Source: Paralcaligenes ureilyticus (GTDB lineage: Bacteria > Pseudomonadota > Gammaproteobacteria > Burkholderiales > Burkholderiaceae_B). Taken from it: 64,000 nucleotides of DNA. The DNA lies in the NCBI RefSeq assembly GCF_004346225.1, contig NZ_SMAJ01000003.1, positions 372,001 to 436,000 of the forward strand. Reading direction: 5' to 3'. The notes beneath the pieces were generated by a model. It was not told the origin of the DNA and did no database searches. It saw only the letters and a list, made by a program, of their open reading frames with translations. Positions 27,933 through 37,920 of this stretch are shown here, in pieces; the first letter of the stretch is position 1; the number at the start of each line of letters is the position of its first letter. Both the position numbers and the translations under genes were made by a program.

Positions 27933-28856
27933 TTATTCGACCATGCGATTGAGACGCTCGGCATCCAGCGGCGGCTGGCCGTTTTCGACACGCTGTCCCA
28001 GCTCTTCCATGGCCTTGCAAAGCTTGCCGATGCGCCGTTCCTGGCTGGCGGCGTGGTTAATCAGCTCGTGCAGCACCTTGGTGAGCGGGTCGTCGTTGTT
28101 CTGGTCGACCGCATACGGAGCAAACCCTCCGGCAGCGCGTCCGGCGTGTTCGTCGTGTTGGTTTCGAAGCAGGTCTTGCAAAGGCTGGGCGCTCCAGTCT
28201 GATTCGCAGGGCGAGGGCGCCGAGCGGGTGGTGTCTTCGCTGGCTGGATCGTGTGGGGTTTGGCCGAGCCCGGTTTGCGGCAAACTGCCGCTTGCGGCGT
28301 CTTGCGGCAGATCACGGTAGAGCTTGCCCTGGTCGGCGTCATGTTTGACGATGATGCGGGCCGGATTGCCCACGGCGGTCGCGCCGGCCGGAACGGGCTT
28401 GACCACCACGGCGTTCGATCCGATGTGAGCCTCGGCGCCCACGGTAAAGCCTCCCAGGATTTGCGCGCCGGCGCCCACCACCACGCCACGCTCCAGGGTA
28501 GGGTGGCGTTTTTCGCCTTTATACAGGCGTGTGCCGCCCAGAGTGACACCCTGATAAATCGTGCAGTCGTCGCCTATGACCGCTGTTTCGCCAATGACCA
28601 CGCCAAACCCGTGATCGATAAATACCCGGCGGCCGATCTGGGCCCCCGGGTGGATCTCGATGCCGGTCAGCAGACGCCCTATATGAGATATGAAACGCCC
28701 CAGCCACAGCCAGTTGCGGCGCCATAGCGCATGCGCCAGGCGGTGTATCAGGATGGCGTGCAGCCCGGGATAGCAGGTCAGGATCTCGATGCGGCTGCGA
28801 GCGGCCGGGTCGCGCTCAAGAATGCAGGAGATGTCTTCGCGAAGTTGTGTCAGCAT
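27933..28856 (-). CDS. cysE: Serine O-acetyltransferase with long C-terminal extension
   Basis: CysE makes O-acetylserine from serine and acetyl-CoA, the first step of cysteine synthesis. The first 175 or so residues are a short-type CysE with the left-handed beta-helix hexapeptide repeats ([48 protein letters not shown]). A further 130 residues follow: a low-complexity, Ser/Pro/Asp-rich linker and a helical, coiled-coil-like end ([20 protein letters not shown]). The protein does not end in the Ile that lets classical CysE bind CysK. It is 12 bp downstream of trmJ in the same direction. The extension resembles a regulatory or assembly domain, which is inference. Confidence 0.88.
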   Translation of the reverse strand: MLTQLREDISCILERDPAARSRIEILTCYPGLHAILIHRLAHALWRRNWLWLGRFISHIGRLLTGIEIHPGAQIGRRVFIDHGFGVVIGETAVIGDDCTIYQGVTLGGTRLYKGEKRHPTLERGVVVGAGAQILGGFTVGAEAHIGSNAVVVKPVPAGATAVGNPARIIVKHDADQGKLYRDLPQDAASGSLPQTGLGQTPHDPASEDTTRSAPSPCESDWSAQPLQDLLRNQHDEHAGRAAGGFAPYAVDQNNDDPLTKVLHELINHAASQERRIGKLCKAMEELGQRVENGQPPLDAERLNRMVE

Positions 28857-28868
28857 AATGGTGGAATT

Positions 28869-29642
28869 TTACCGTTTCCCGGCCGTCTTGATCATGGCCG
28901 TGCACAGGCCGCGCAACATATCGGCTTCGTCATTGGTTAGCGCATTGCGGGCCAGCATATGGCGCATGCGCGGCATCAGTTTTTTGGGGTGATGGGGGTC
29001 GAGAAACTGCACGCTGACCAGCGCCTGCTCCCAGTGTGCCATGAGTGCCTGGATTTTTTCCCCCGATGCCGGTTCGTTGCCGGTTTGCGGGTGGCCGTGG
29101 GTGACCGGCAGCAGGGGTAATGAGGCGTCAAGTGCGAGCGCATAACGCAGCTCCCATGCCGCCAATTGTAAAGCTTGGGCGACGTTGAGCGAGCTGTATT
29201 CCGGGTTGGCCGGAATATGGCAGATTCGCTGGCACAGGGCGATATCGTCATTGGTGAGCCCGGAGCGTTCGGTGCCCAGTACAATAGCGACTTGCCCTTC
29301 GGGGTGAAGGTTCAGATGCTCGCAGCTCAGGCCGGCGGCCTGGCGGATGTCGCAGGGCGGCGGCCCCAGCATCCGCGCCCGGGCCGTTAGCGCAAAGGCC
29401 ATGGTAACCGGCGCGAGCGCCTGGGCCAGGGTGGGGACGATGGCCACCGAGGCAAGCACATCACCTGCGCCGCTGGCCAGCGAATGGGCTTCGGGCAGGT
29501 CGAGTACATCGGCGTAGCGCGGCGCCACCAGGCATAAATCGTGAAATCCCATTGTTTTGATGGCGCGTGCTGCGGCGCCGACGTTTCCGGGGTGGCTGGG
29601 GTGAACCATAATGAAGCGAACGCGTGAAAATGCCTGAGTCAT
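28869..29642 (-). CDS. trmJ: tRNA (cytidine/uridine-2'-O-)-methyltransferase TrmJ
   Basis: TrmJ methylates the ribose at position 32 of the tRNA anticodon loop using SAM. The 257-residue SPOUT protein has the knot motifs in order: MVHPSHPGNVGAAARAIKTM near the N-terminus, VAIVLGTERSGLTNDDI, and HIPANPEYSSLNVAQALQL, with a helical C-terminal extension typical of TrmJ. It heads the trmJ-cysE pair and is divergent from suhB, an arrangement familiar in Bordetella relatives. Assignment to TrmJ rather than another SPOUT methyltransferase rests on length and the NPEYSSLN motif. Confidence 0.9.
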   Translation of the reverse strand: MTQAFSRVRFIMVHPSHPGNVGAAARAIKTMGFHDLCLVAPRYADVLDLPEAHSLASGAGDVLASVAIVPTLAQALAPVTMAFALTARARMLGPPPCDIRQAAGLSCEHLNLHPEGQVAIVLGTERSGLTNDDIALCQRICHIPANPEYSSLNVAQALQLAAWELRYALALDASLPLLPVTHGHPQTGNEPASGEKIQALMAHWEQALVSVQFLDPHHPKKLMPRMRHMLARNALTNDEADMLRGLCTAMIKTAGKR

Positions 29643-29747
29643 TTAAAATAGCTGTTTTAGCGGTGCGGCCCGAGTTGTTCAGGCCTTGTTTATAGCCAGA
29701 AATGGCTAATTGTGTACCTTCGATCTTTTTGTTTAATACGGAATTTT

Positions 29748-30539
29748 ATGCACCCGATGCTCAATACCGCCATTAAGGCGGCACGCCGTGCCGGCGCGAT
29801 TATCAACCGCGCCAGTCTCGATCTGGAACGCTTGCAAGTAGCGCGCAAAGGGCCTAAAGATTATGTCACGGAAGTCGACCAAGCGGCGGAAGAGGCAATT
29901 ATCGACATTTTACGCACGGCTTACCCGAGCCATGGTTTTCTGGGCGAAGAGTCAGGCACCCACCTGGCCCCGGGTCAAAACGCCGATGATTCGTGCGAAT
30001 TCCAATGGATTATCGACCCGCTGGACGGCACGACCAATTTCATTCACGGTTTTCCCGTTTATGCGACATCAATAGCCCTGCTGCATCGCGGCCAGGTCAC
30101 TCAGGCCGTGGTTTACGATCCGTCGCGCAACGAAATGTTCACCGCCAGCCGCGGTGGCGGCGCCTTTATGAATGATCGCCGTGTTCGTGTGTCGGGCCAA
30201 ATCCGCTATCACGACGCATTGCTTAGCGCCCATGTGCCTGGTTCGGCCGGAGGCAATACGATATCGGGCCGTTTCACCGGCCTGCTGTCAGAATGCGCCA
30301 GCGCGCGCCGTGTCGGGTCGACCGTACTGGATTTGGCCTATGTGGCCAGTGGCCGCTTCGATGGTTTTTGCGGCGTTAACATAAAACCGTGGGATATGGC
30401 CGCGGGCAGCTTGCTGGTGCTTGAGGCTGGCGGCCTGATCGCCGATTTCGATGGCGAACAGGGCTGGATGGAAAGCGGCAATGTGCTGGCTGGCAGCCCC
30501 AAGATATTTACTCAGATGATGGCTCATATCCAGCCTTGA
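29748..30539 (+). CDS. suhB: Inositol-1-monophosphatase family protein SuhB
   Basis: SuhB is a Mg-dependent inositol monophosphatase that in bacteria also joins the rRNA antitermination complex. The 263-residue protein has EVDQAAEEAIIDIL, GEESG, the metal-binding IDPLDGTTNFIHGFP and the C-terminal PWDMAAGSLLVLEAGG. The start at 29748 (MHPMLNTAIKAARRAGA) is the family-typical N-terminus; the 12 codons upstream do not fit. It is divergent from trmJ. No partner gene is nearby; which of the two roles is physiologically important here is not visible. Confidence 0.92.
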   Translation: MHPMLNTAIKAARRAGAIINRASLDLERLQVARKGPKDYVTEVDQAAEEAIIDILRTAYPSHGFLGEESGTHLAPGQNADDSCEFQWIIDPLDGTTNFIHGFPVYATSIALLHRGQVTQAVVYDPSRNEMFTASRGGGAFMNDRRVRVSGQIRYHDALLSAHVPGSAGGNTISGRFTGLLSECASARRVGSTVLDLAYVASGRFDGFCGVNIKPWDMAAGSLLVLEAGGLIADFDGEQGWMESGNVLAGSPKIFTQMMAHIQP

Positions 30540-30623
30540 AATGGCCTGTGTGGCCTGTTGCCGCAAGCGCGTGCCACGCCAACCGGTGATAATCAATTTT
30601 TTTGCCATTAATGGAGCACCCTG

Positions 30624-32192
30624 ATGGAGTGGATGCTGGACCCGTCGGCATGGGTCGGCTTGTTAACCCTGGTTGTACTTGAAATAGTCCTGGGGATTGA
30701 TAATTTGGTTTTTATTGCCATTCTGGTGGAGAAACTGCCGCCAGCCTTGCGCGATCGCGCCCGGGTAATAGGGTTGTCGTTGGCGCTGCTCATGCGCTTG
30801 CTGTTGCTTGCGGTCATGTCGTGGCTGATCAAGCTGACCACGCCCTTGTTCTCGCTTGGCGGCCTGGGTTTTTCGGGGCGCGATCTGATCCTGATTGCGG
30901 GCGGCTTCTTCCTGATTTTCAAAGGCACGCTCGAGTTGCACGAGCGCATCGATGGCCGCACCGTGAATATGTCCGCCTCGCGCCTGCATGCAAGCTTTTG
31001 GGTGATCGTCACGCAAATCGTGATCCTCGATGCGGTGTTCTCGATCGACGCGGTGATTACCGCAGTGGGTATGGTCGACCATCTGGCCATCATGATGCTG
31101 GCCGTGACGATTGCCATAGGCATCATGCTGGTGGCGTCCAAGCCCCTGACGCATTTTGTCAATACACACCAAACTGTTGTCGTTCTGTGCCTGGGATTTT
31201 TGTTGATGATCGGCTTTTCGCTGCTGGCTGAAGGCTTCGACTTTCCGGTTCCCAAAGGCTATTTGTATGCCGCCATCGCGTTCTCGGTAGGCATTGAATT
31301 TCTCAATCAGCTGGCGCGGCGTAATCTGCGCCGCGCCGACGCGCGCCGGCCCATGCGTGAACGAACCGCCGAAGGCGTCATGCGCCTGCTGGGCAAACGC
31401 CCGATAGAGGGTCCGCTGCAGGAGACGCCGGTCTCGGAAGGACCGGTGCAAGGATTTGGCGTTGAAGAGCGCAATATGGTCAGCGGCGTGTTGACGCTGG
31501 CCGATCGCACGATTCATTCGATCATGACGCCGCGCTCCGATATTTCCTGGATCAATCTGGACGAGGACCCCATCGTTTTGCGCCAGCAAATATCCAAGGC
31601 GCCGCACAGTTTTTTCCCGGTATGCCGGGGCGAACTCGACGAGGTAATAGGGATAGGGCGCGACAAGGAAATGATTGCCGACCTGATTACCCATGGCAAC
31701 ATCAAGCTGTCGCGTTTGCGCGACCCCATCATTGTGCATGAGTCGATAGGCGTCCTGCGTTTGATGGAAACGTTGAAGCGCTCGCGTGGCCAGTTGGTGC
31801 TGGTGACCGATGAATTCGGTGAAATCGAGGGCGTCGTTACGCCTATCGATGTTTTCGAGACCATCGCCGGCGAATTTCCCGACGAAGACGAAACGCCCGA
31901 CATTATTGCCGAAAGCGAGGATCGCTGGCGCGTCGATGGTGCGGCAGACTTGCATCATCTGGAGCAGGTCCTCAATACCGAAGGATTGGTTGATGAAGAA
32001 GAAGGCTATTCCACGCTGGCGGGCTATTTGCTGGAACGTTTCGGGCATTTGCCCGAGCCCGGGGATCTCTGTGAACTGAAGCAGCATTACGCCACGTTCG
32101 AGTTCAAAGTGCTGCGGTTGGATGGGCGCCGTATCGCGACCGTGCAGATTCGGCGCCTGCCTGTCATCAATGATGAATCCGAAGCCGATTAA
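30624..32192 (+). CDS. TerC-family membrane protein with CBS pair and CorC/HlyC transporter domain
   Basis: The 522-residue protein resembles E. coli YegH/YoaE. An N-terminal TerC domain with about seven transmembrane helices ([38 protein letters not shown], with the conserved intramembrane Asp residues) fills about 1-235. A cytoplasmic CBS pair follows (about 300-425: [32 protein letters not shown]), then a CorC/HlyC-type C-terminal domain. TerC members have been linked to metal export or metal loading of secreted enzymes, and CBS pairs sense nucleotides. It lies 84 bp after suhB and just before uppP. The transported ion is unknown. Confidence 0.87.
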   Translation: MEWMLDPSAWVGLLTLVVLEIVLGIDNLVFIAILVEKLPPALRDRARVIGLSLALLMRLLLLAVMSWLIKLTTPLFSLGGLGFSGRDLILIAGGFFLIFKGTLELHERIDGRTVNMSASRLHASFWVIVTQIVILDAVFSIDAVITAVGMVDHLAIMMLAVTIAIGIMLVASKPLTHFVNTHQTVVVLCLGFLLMIGFSLLAEGFDFPVPKGYLYAAIAFSVGIEFLNQLARRNLRRADARRPMRERTAEGVMRLLGKRPIEGPLQETPVSEGPVQGFGVEERNMVSGVLTLADRTIHSIMTPRSDISWINLDEDPIVLRQQISKAPHSFFPVCRGELDEVIGIGRDKEMIADLITHGNIKLSRLRDPIIVHESIGVLRLMETLKRSRGQLVLVTDEFGEIEGVVTPIDVFETIAGEFPDEDETPDIIAESEDRWRVDGAADLHHLEQVLNTEGLVDEEEGYSTLAGYLLERFGHLPEPGDLCELKQHYATFEFKVLRLDGRRIATVQIRRLPVINDESEAD

Positions 32193-32219
32193 CCCTGCAT
32201 TCACGTATCGCGAGTGTGT

Positions 32220-33077
32220 ATGACCGACACCACTTTTTATTTCCTGAAAGCCCTGTTTTTGGGCATTGTCGAGGGTTTGACCGAGTTTATCCCCGTATCC
32301 AGCACGGCTCATTTGCTGCTGGTGGGCGAGTGGATTCATTTTTCATCGAACTCGGCCAAAGTGTTCGAAGTCGTGATCCAGTTCGGTTCGATTCTGGCGG
32401 TCATGTGGGTGTTTCGGGCGCGCTTGTGGCAGTTGATACGTGGCACCTTGGGGGGCACGCGTGCCGAACAGATGTTTATGCGAAACCTTCTGGTCGCCTT
32501 TTTGCCTGCGGCAGTGATAGGTGCTCTGACAATCAAATACATCAAGGCGTTGTTTCACCACCCCGCCGTTTTTGTCGTGACCCTGATCATCGGTGGCCTG
32601 ATTATGCTGTGGGTCGAGCGCCGGCCGCATTTTTCCAAACAGGAGCTTGGCGCCGACGATAGCATGGCCAATCGGCATGTGTCGGCGCGCACGCTGGAAG
32701 AAATCACCTGGAAGCAGGCTTTGGTCGTGGGGTTTGCCCAGTGCCTGGCCATGGTGCCCGGCACTTCCCGTTCGGGCGCTACCATTATCGGCGGAATGAT
32801 GGCGGGGATACAACGCAAGACGGCCACCGAATTCTCTTTTTTTCTGGCGATGCCTACGATGCTTGCGGCGACCGTCTACGATTTGTACAAGCATGGCGGC
32901 CTGTTGTCCAGCCAGGAAACCACCGCCATTGCTATCGGCTTGGTCGCGGCGTTTGTGAGTGCCCTGGTGGTGGTGCGCGCCGTTCTGCGCTTCGTTGGCA
33001 ACCATACCTATCGTCCTTTTGCCTGGTACCGGATTGCGCTGGGGCTAGTGGTGCTGGTCTGGCTATCGTTTATTTAG
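32220..33077 (+). CDS. uppP: Undecaprenyl-diphosphatase UppP (BacA)
   Basis: UppP dephosphorylates undecaprenyl pyrophosphate so that the carrier lipid can be reused in cell-wall and polysaccharide synthesis; overproduction gives bacitracin resistance. The 285-residue polytopic protein has both family signatures: GIVEGLTEFIPVSSTAHLLL near the N-terminus and FAQCLAMVPGTSRSGATIIGG in the middle. The ATG at 32220 is used; a GTG two codons earlier is possible. The stop codon TAG (33075-33077) is formed at the border of the second MITE-like element. Confidence 0.94.
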   Translation: MTDTTFYFLKALFLGIVEGLTEFIPVSSTAHLLLVGEWIHFSSNSAKVFEVVIQFGSILAVMWVFRARLWQLIRGTLGGTRAEQMFMRNLLVAFLPAAVIGALTIKYIKALFHHPAVFVVTLIIGGLIMLWVERRPHFSKQELGADDSMANRHVSARTLEEITWKQALVVGFAQCLAMVPGTSRSGATIIGGMMAGIQRKTATEFSFFLAMPTMLAATVYDLYKHGGLLSSQETTAIAIGLVAAFVSALVVVRAVLRFVGNHTYRPFAWYRIALGLVVLVWLSFI

Positions 33078-33360
33078 AGCGTTTTTGGCCAAACGGTATG
33101 CGGCATGGGATGCTTGGGTATTTGGCTGGACGTATTGGTCTCTGAAGACGCCGTCTATGGGGGCCGGGGCGGGGCCGGCGTAAGGCGTGCTCCGGATGCC
33201 GACGAAGGGAAGGCGGGGGCTGCCGGCGGGCCATGTTTGAGGGTACCCACCCCTCGCCCTGCGGCGTCTTAATAGAATGACCTCATCACCCAAAACGGCT
33301 CAAAAAAAGCGCGATCGAAACGCGTTCAGTTCCGTAAGCACTTCAACCAAAAATGCCCTA
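33075..33360. mobile_element. MITE-like element, copy 2 (inverted relative to copy 1)
   Basis: This roughly 286-bp non-coding element fills the whole gap between the convergent genes uppP and lpxH. Its ends are TA plus imperfect inverted repeats (GAGCGTTTTTGG at 33077-33088 and CCAAAAATGCCC at 33347-33358). Read on the minus strand it matches copy 1 over about 120 bp at one end and 100 bp at the other, but lacks one arm and the inner segment of copy 1's 32-bp inverted repeat. Each end supplies the TAG stop codon of the adjoining gene. No protein is encoded. Confidence 0.75.
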
Positions 33361-34131
33361 GCGTGCCGGCGGGTAGCAAAATTGCGGGCCGTTCCGATTG
33401 ACGCATAGCCAGCCGCCGCGCGGCGGTATTGCATGGTCGTAGTCCCAATCGGGCAACACGATCCGGGTGCAGGTTTGTGTGCCGATCTGTACGGAATGGA
33501 ACGCCGGGCGGTGAGTGTGGCCGTGCACCATGGTGCGGATGCCCGTGGTGTTGAAAGCGTGTGCGATGGCGTTGGGCGCCACATCCATGATATGGGTTGC
33601 CTTATACCGATTGGCGGCCATGCTGCGGCTTCGCGCCCACAGGGCGATCTTGCGGCGCACGTTCAAACTCAATGACAGAAACAGGCGCTGTATTGCCCGG
33701 TTGCGCACAATGCGCCGAAAGCGCTGGTAGGCGTGATCGTCTGTACAGTATTCATCGCCGTGGCTAAGCAGTATGTCGCCGTGGTCGGTATCCAGGCAGC
33801 AGGCATCGGGCAGCAAATGGGCGCCCAGGTGTTTTGCCAATTCGGCGCCCATCAGAAAATCGCGGTTTCCCCGTCCTATCCAAAGCGGGATGGCTGCGGC
33901 GACCTGGCTCAGTTTTTGCAGGGTTTGCGCAAGCCATTGAGGCGGGGCAGCCAGCGCCAGATCGTCGCCTATCCAGGCATCGAAAATGTCGCCGCATAAA
34001 AGCAGGGAGTCGGCCTCGGTGCAGGCCTGATCGAGAAAGGCGTGAAAGGCGCGCTGTGTGGCGGGCGTTTGGGGCCCCAGATGAATATCCGAGGCAAGCC
34101 AGACTGAACCCGCAAGCCGCAGCTTATTCAA
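33358..34131 (-). CDS. lpxH: UDP-2,3-diacylglucosamine diphosphatase LpxH
   Basis: LpxH hydrolyses UDP-2,3-diacylglucosamine to lipid X in lipid A synthesis at the inner membrane. The product shows the calcineurin-like phosphoesterase motifs in order: [31 protein letters not shown] and [12 protein letters not shown]. No ATG lies near the expected N-terminus ([10 protein letters not shown]). A TTG at 34131, overlapping the cyclophilin stop codon by 8 bp, gives 257 residues and suggests translational coupling. Longer in-frame ATGs would overlap deeply with the cyclophilin gene. The stop TAG is formed by the end of the MITE-like element. Confidence 0.88.
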   Translation of the reverse strand: MNKLRLAGSVWLASDIHLGPQTPATQRAFHAFLDQACTEADSLLLCGDIFDAWIGDDLALAAPPQWLAQTLQKLSQVAAAIPLWIGRGNRDFLMGAELAKHLGAHLLPDACCLDTDHGDILLSHGDEYCTDDHAYQRFRRIVRNRAIQRLFLSLSLNVRRKIALWARSRSMAANRYKATHIMDVAPNAIAHAFNTTGIRTMVHGHTHRPAFHSVQIGTQTCTRIVLPDWDYDHAIPPRGGWLCVNRNGPQFCYPPAR

Positions 34132-34795
34132 TGACCGTGGCTTTCTCGATAACCACATCTTCAACGGGCACATCTTGGTGGAAGCCCTTGTTGCCGGTTT
34201 TGACGGCCTTGATCTTGTCGACCACATCGGTGCCTTCGACGACCTTGCCAAACACCGCGTAGCCCCAGCCGTTGGGTGTGGGCGCGGTGTAGTTCAGGAA
34301 TTCGTTATTGGCGACATTGATAAAAAACTGTGCTGTGGCCGAATGCGGGTCGCTGGTGCGGGCCATGGCCAGTGTGTACATATCGTTTTTAAGGCCGTTG
34401 TTGGCCTCGTTGTCCACCGGCGCGTGGGTTTGTTTTTGTTTCATCCCTGGCTCGAATCCACCACCTTGAACCATGAAGTTGCTGATAACGCGATGGAAAA
34501 TCGTGCCGTCGTAAAAGCCTTCGTTGACGTAGCTCAGGAAGTTGGCCACGGTTTTGGGAGCTTTTTCAGCATCCAGGGCAATAACCATATCGCCCATATT
34601 GGTGTGCAGTTTGACGCGAGGATTTGTGCTCATTACGGATTTGCCTTGAGTGGGGATTGAAGACGTTGCCTGCGCCGCGCCGCCCGATGCCAGGGCGAGC
34701 GACATTGCGCAAACAAAACTGAAAGTGCGGGCTGAATGGCTCAGGACGCGGGTAATAATGGATAAAATTTGCATTGAAGAGGTGTGGCTGTTCAT
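34124..34795 (-). CDS. Cyclophilin-type peptidyl-prolyl cis-trans isomerase
   Basis: Cyclophilins speed proline isomerisation during protein folding. The cyclophilin domain begins at about residue 55 ([20 protein letters not shown]) and shows [35 protein letters not shown] and [13 protein letters not shown]. Ahead of it lies a stretch with a hydrophobic core ending in [10 protein letters not shown], like a signal peptide. Two products are therefore possible: a secreted form starting at 34795 or 34774, and a cytoplasmic PpiB-like form starting at the internal ATG (34633), whose N-terminus is typical of PpiB. The gene lies between the TPR gene and lpxH, all on the minus strand. Confidence 0.87.
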   Translation of the reverse strand: MNSHTSSMQILSIITRVLSHSARTFSFVCAMSLALASGGAAQATSSIPTQGKSVMSTNPRVKLHTNMGDMVIALDAEKAPKTVANFLSYVNEGFYDGTIFHRVISNFMVQGGGFEPGMKQKQTHAPVDNEANNGLKNDMYTLAMARTSDPHSATAQFFINVANNEFLNYTAPTPNGWGYAVFGKVVEGTDVVDKIKAVKTGNKGFHQDVPVEDVVIEKATVIE

Positions 34796-34809
34796 AACGG
34801 TGATTCGGG

Positions 34810-35592
34810 TTATTTTTTCAGTATGGCCTGGGTCTGTTCGGCCTTGGCGCGGGCACTTGACTGACCCAATTTAGCGGCGTTGTCGAAAGATTGGCGGGCG
34901 AGCATAAGTTGCACTTGTCCCATATTGGCCTGGGCCACGGAATATTTGGGGTTGGCCGTCAGCGCCATGGTCAGCGCATCGCGGGCCATTTCCAGTTTGC
35001 CTTGTTTGATGTACAAGGCTGCCAGATTATTCCAGGGCTCGGGCAGCTCGGGGTAAAGCGTGGTCATGTCGCTATACATCTTGATGGCTTCGTTTGTGCG
35101 CCCAAGGGCCGCAAGCGCCCGTGCGTGTAGAAACAGCAATTGCACGTCGGTGCCTATCATTGCGCCGGCTTGCTCCTGCGCCTGGCGTTTTTCGATAATG
35201 TCCAGGGCCGCCTGATTGCGCCCCTGATTAAGCATGGTATTGATGCGATCGGTAATTTGCGATGCAGACAGCGGGATATCGGTGTCGACGCTGGGTGTCA
35301 GTGCCTGGAGCACATTGGCCAGGCCCTGCCAGCCGCCGTCTTTGGCAGGAGCCTCTTTAAACAGTTTGTCGCCGGGCGCGGCGCCGGCCCGATTGTCCAG
35401 GCGCACCGAGAGCGGCAGGGATTGCGGCACCATGGCTCGCGGACTACCCATGCCCGAGGGCGACATGGTCGCATCCAGGTTGACGTAAGGTTGCAGTCCG
35501 GCCACAGGCGTTTGGGCCGAGGCGGCGGCACCGGCGAGGCTGCCGGCCAGCAGGGCGAGGGTTGCAGAAAGACTACCTAGGGTTTGAAACAC
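34810..35592 (-). CDS. Secreted tetratricopeptide-repeat protein
   Basis: The 260-residue protein starts with a GTG at 35592 and a signal peptide (hydrophobic [19 protein letters not shown], cleavage near residue 26). A variable region is followed by TPR repeats from about residue 140 to 245 ([40 protein letters not shown]). TPR domains serve protein-protein contacts, probably in the periplasm here. It lies 14 bp upstream of the cyclophilin gene, suggesting co-expression with a periplasmic folding factor. No enzymatic motif is seen and the specific role is unknown. Confidence 0.82.
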   Translation of the reverse strand: MFQTLGSLSATLALLAGSLAGAAASAQTPVAGLQPYVNLDATMSPSGMGSPRAMVPQSLPLSVRLDNRAGAAPGDKLFKEAPAKDGGWQGLANVLQALTPSVDTDIPLSASQITDRINTMLNQGRNQAALDIIEKRQAQEQAGAMIGTDVQLLFLHARALAALGRTNEAIKMYSDMTTLYPELPEPWNNLAALYIKQGKLEMARDALTMALTANPKYSVAQANMGQVQLMLARQSFDNAAKLGQSSARAKAEQTQAILKK

Positions 35593-35776
35593 AGGCCACG
35601 TACCTATATCAATAAAGGGCTTAGTTTAGCGGGATCACGCGATGAATTTTTCGTGCTTGCTATACTTGTCGACCAACATTTTAGCCCGGCCCGACGCCCG
35701 ATACGAGTTTTTGGCATTGAGTATGCGGCGGCTAAGGCGTTAAATCATAGTTTCATCAGAGATCCGCGACCCGCAC

Positions 35777-37225
35777 ATGCTGCACATTTATAACACCCTT
35801 TCTCGCCTCAAGGAGCCTTTGAAGACCATCGAGCCTGGTCGGGTTCGCATGTATGTTTGCGGAATGACAGTCTATGATTTCTGCCATTTGGGTCATGCAC
35901 GCATGCTGGTCAGCTTCGACGTGGCGCAGCGCTGGCTGCGCGCCAGCGGCTATCAGGTCAATTATGTGCGCAATATCACCGACATTGACGACAAAATAAT
36001 ACGCCGGGCGGTGCAAACACATCGACGCCTGGGCGAGGTTACCGAGTTTTACATTGATGCCATGCATGCCGATGAGCGGGCGCTGGAGGTAGAGCCGCCC
36101 GATCATGAGCCGCGGGCGACGCAGCATGTGGGCGGCATGATCGAGATTATCAAGCGTCTGGAGGAAAAGGCTCTGGCGTATCAATCCGACGATGGCGATG
36201 TCAATTACGCGGTGCGGGCGTTTCCGGGTTACGGCAAATTGTCGGGGAAGTCCCTCGACGACCTGCGGGCCGGCGAGCGCGTGGCCGTGGCTACGGCGAA
36301 GCGGGACCCGCTGGATTTTGTCCTGTGGAAATCGGCCAAGGCCGACGAACCCCCCGAGTCCAAGTGGGAATCGCCCTATGGTCTGGGGCGCCCCGGCTGG
36401 CATATCGAATGTTCGGCCATGAGCAGGGAACTGCTCGGGCTGCCATTGGATATCCACGGCGGTGGTCCCGACCTTAAGTTTCCCCATCATGAAAACGAGA
36501 TTGCCCAGTCCGAAGGGGCCTTTGGCGGTCAGCTTGCGCAAGTCTGGATGCATTGCGGCCCATTAATGGTGGACGCCGACAAAATGTCGAAGTCGCTGGG
36601 CAACTTTCGCACCATCAGGGAAACGATTTCTGGCGGCGCGCAAAGCCCGGATGACGCCGCGTCTTATCCGGTCAATCTGCGTGAGGCCCAGATGTTGCGC
36701 TTTTTTATTGTGCGCAACCATTATCGAAGCGTGCAGAATTACACGCCTGAAAACCTGCTCGACGCACAGAATGCGCTTGATCGTTTATATCAAACCTTGC
36801 AAAACGTGCCGCCCGTGCGGGTGAAGATTGATTGGGAGCAGCCAGCCGCGCACGCTTTTCGCGCGGCCATGGATGATGATTTCAACTCTTCGGGTGCGGT
36901 TGCGGTCCTGTTCGAGCTGGCTTCCGAAGCAAATAGAACCGGATCGGCCCAGGCATCGGGCTTGTTGCGCGAGCTAGGGAGTATCCTGGGGCTTCTGCAG
37001 TCCGACCCGGCTGCCTATTTGCAGACGTCGAGCCGTTACCAGCGAGGCGGCGCCGCCGCCGATACGCTCTCGAGCGAATCGATCCAGGCGTTGATCGACG
37101 CGCGCGCGGCCGCCAAGAAAGAGCGCAATTTTGCCCGCGCCGATCAGTTGCGTACCCAGTTGCGCGATGCCGGCATCGAGCTTGAAGATAAACCTGGCGG
37201 CGTCACACAATGGCGCCGCGCCTAA
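35777..37225 (+). CDS. cysS: Cysteinyl-tRNA synthetase
   Basis: CysS charges tRNA-Cys with cysteine. The 482-residue class I synthetase has the HIGH-type motif [13 protein letters not shown], the zinc ligands in YVCGMTVYD and WHIECSAMS with [18 protein letters not shown] (cited in parts), and KMSKSLGN. The C-terminal region holds a DALR-like helical domain. The start at 35777 ([10 protein letters not shown]) is typical. It is divergent from the TPR gene and followed within 11 bp by a DNA glycosylase gene. Confidence 0.96.
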   Translation: MLHIYNTLSRLKEPLKTIEPGRVRMYVCGMTVYDFCHLGHARMLVSFDVAQRWLRASGYQVNYVRNITDIDDKIIRRAVQTHRRLGEVTEFYIDAMHADERALEVEPPDHEPRATQHVGGMIEIIKRLEEKALAYQSDDGDVNYAVRAFPGYGKLSGKSLDDLRAGERVAVATAKRDPLDFVLWKSAKADEPPESKWESPYGLGRPGWHIECSAMSRELLGLPLDIHGGGPDLKFPHHENEIAQSEGAFGGQLAQVWMHCGPLMVDADKMSKSLGNFRTIRETISGGAQSPDDAASYPVNLREAQMLRFFIVRNHYRSVQNYTPENLLDAQNALDRLYQTLQNVPPVRVKIDWEQPAAHAFRAAMDDDFNSSGAVAVLFELASEANRTGSAQASGLLRELGSILGLLQSDPAAYLQTSSRYQRGGAAADTLSSESIQALIDARAAAKKERNFARADQLRTQLRDAGIELEDKPGGVTQWRRA

Positions 37226-37235
37226 GGGGAGGGAA

Positions 37236-37886
37236 ATGACGATTCAATCCGCAGGTACGGCGGCCGACAAGCCACATTTTTGGGATGAGGCTTCGGCGCA
37301 TCTCATGAAGCGCGATCGCATATTAAGGAAGGTCATCCCCAAGCTGACGACCGAGTGGCTGGCTCCCAGGGCCACCCCATTCGTCACCTTGGCGCGTGCA
37401 GTCATCGGCCAGCAAGTTTCGGTCAAGGCGGCCGATTCGGTATGGGGGCGGTTTACGGCGCAGTGTGGCAGCCGGCTTACTCCCAACGCCGTTCTGGAGC
37501 TGGACGAAGGCGTTCTGCGCGAAACGGGCTTATCCAAGCGCAAGGCCGAATATATCCACGATCTGGCGCGTCACTTTGCCGAAAAGAGGATTCGCCCGGC
37601 GGCGTGGGCCACCATGGACGACGAGGCCGTTGTGGCTGAGCTGTGCGCGATTCGTGGCGTGGGGCGCTGGACAGCAGAGATGTTTCTGATCTTTAATTTG
37701 CAGCGCCCCGATGTTTTGCCGCTCGACGATGTCGGCTTGTTGCGGGCGATTTCGTTACACTATTTCAGCGGCGAGCCCGTTTCGCGTTTTGAAGCCCGCG
37801 AGGTGGCCGCCGCCTGGGCCCCGTGGCGCACCGTTGCCACCTGGTATTTATGGCGCAGCCTTGACCCCGTCGCCGTTCAGTACTAA
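37236..37886 (+). CDS. DNA-3-methyladenine glycosylase II (AlkA/HhH-GPD family)
   Basis: This base-excision enzyme removes alkylated bases from DNA. The 216-residue protein has the helix-hairpin-helix [19 protein letters not shown] followed by the catalytic Asp in [12 protein letters not shown], and an upstream [12 protein letters not shown]. No iron-sulfur cluster cysteines are present, so it is of the short AlkA-like type rather than endonuclease III. The ATG at 37236 follows GGAGG at 37228-37232. It sits between cysS and accA, 10 and 34 bp apart, probably in one transcription unit. Confidence 0.9.
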   Translation: MTIQSAGTAADKPHFWDEASAHLMKRDRILRKVIPKLTTEWLAPRATPFVTLARAVIGQQVSVKAADSVWGRFTAQCGSRLTPNAVLELDEGVLRETGLSKRKAEYIHDLARHFAEKRIRPAAWATMDDEAVVAELCAIRGVGRWTAEMFLIFNLQRPDVLPLDDVGLLRAISLHYFSGEPVSRFEAREVAAAWAPWRTVATWYLWRSLDPVAVQY

Positions 37887-37920
37887 ACAGAGTTATTCAA
37901 CCGTCCGGAAACCTGTATTT

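Noticed and set aside
30540-30623. Manganese (yybP-ykoY) riboswitch before the TerC-type gene
   Set aside because: The 84-bp gap is too short and lacks the conserved motif sequences.
30663-32339. Long open frame (558 codons) on the minus strand opposite the TerC-CBS gene
   Set aside because: It is antisense to a gene with clear family motifs; its own translation is rich in His, Gln and Arg with no domain, which is typical of a mirror frame in GC-rich DNA.
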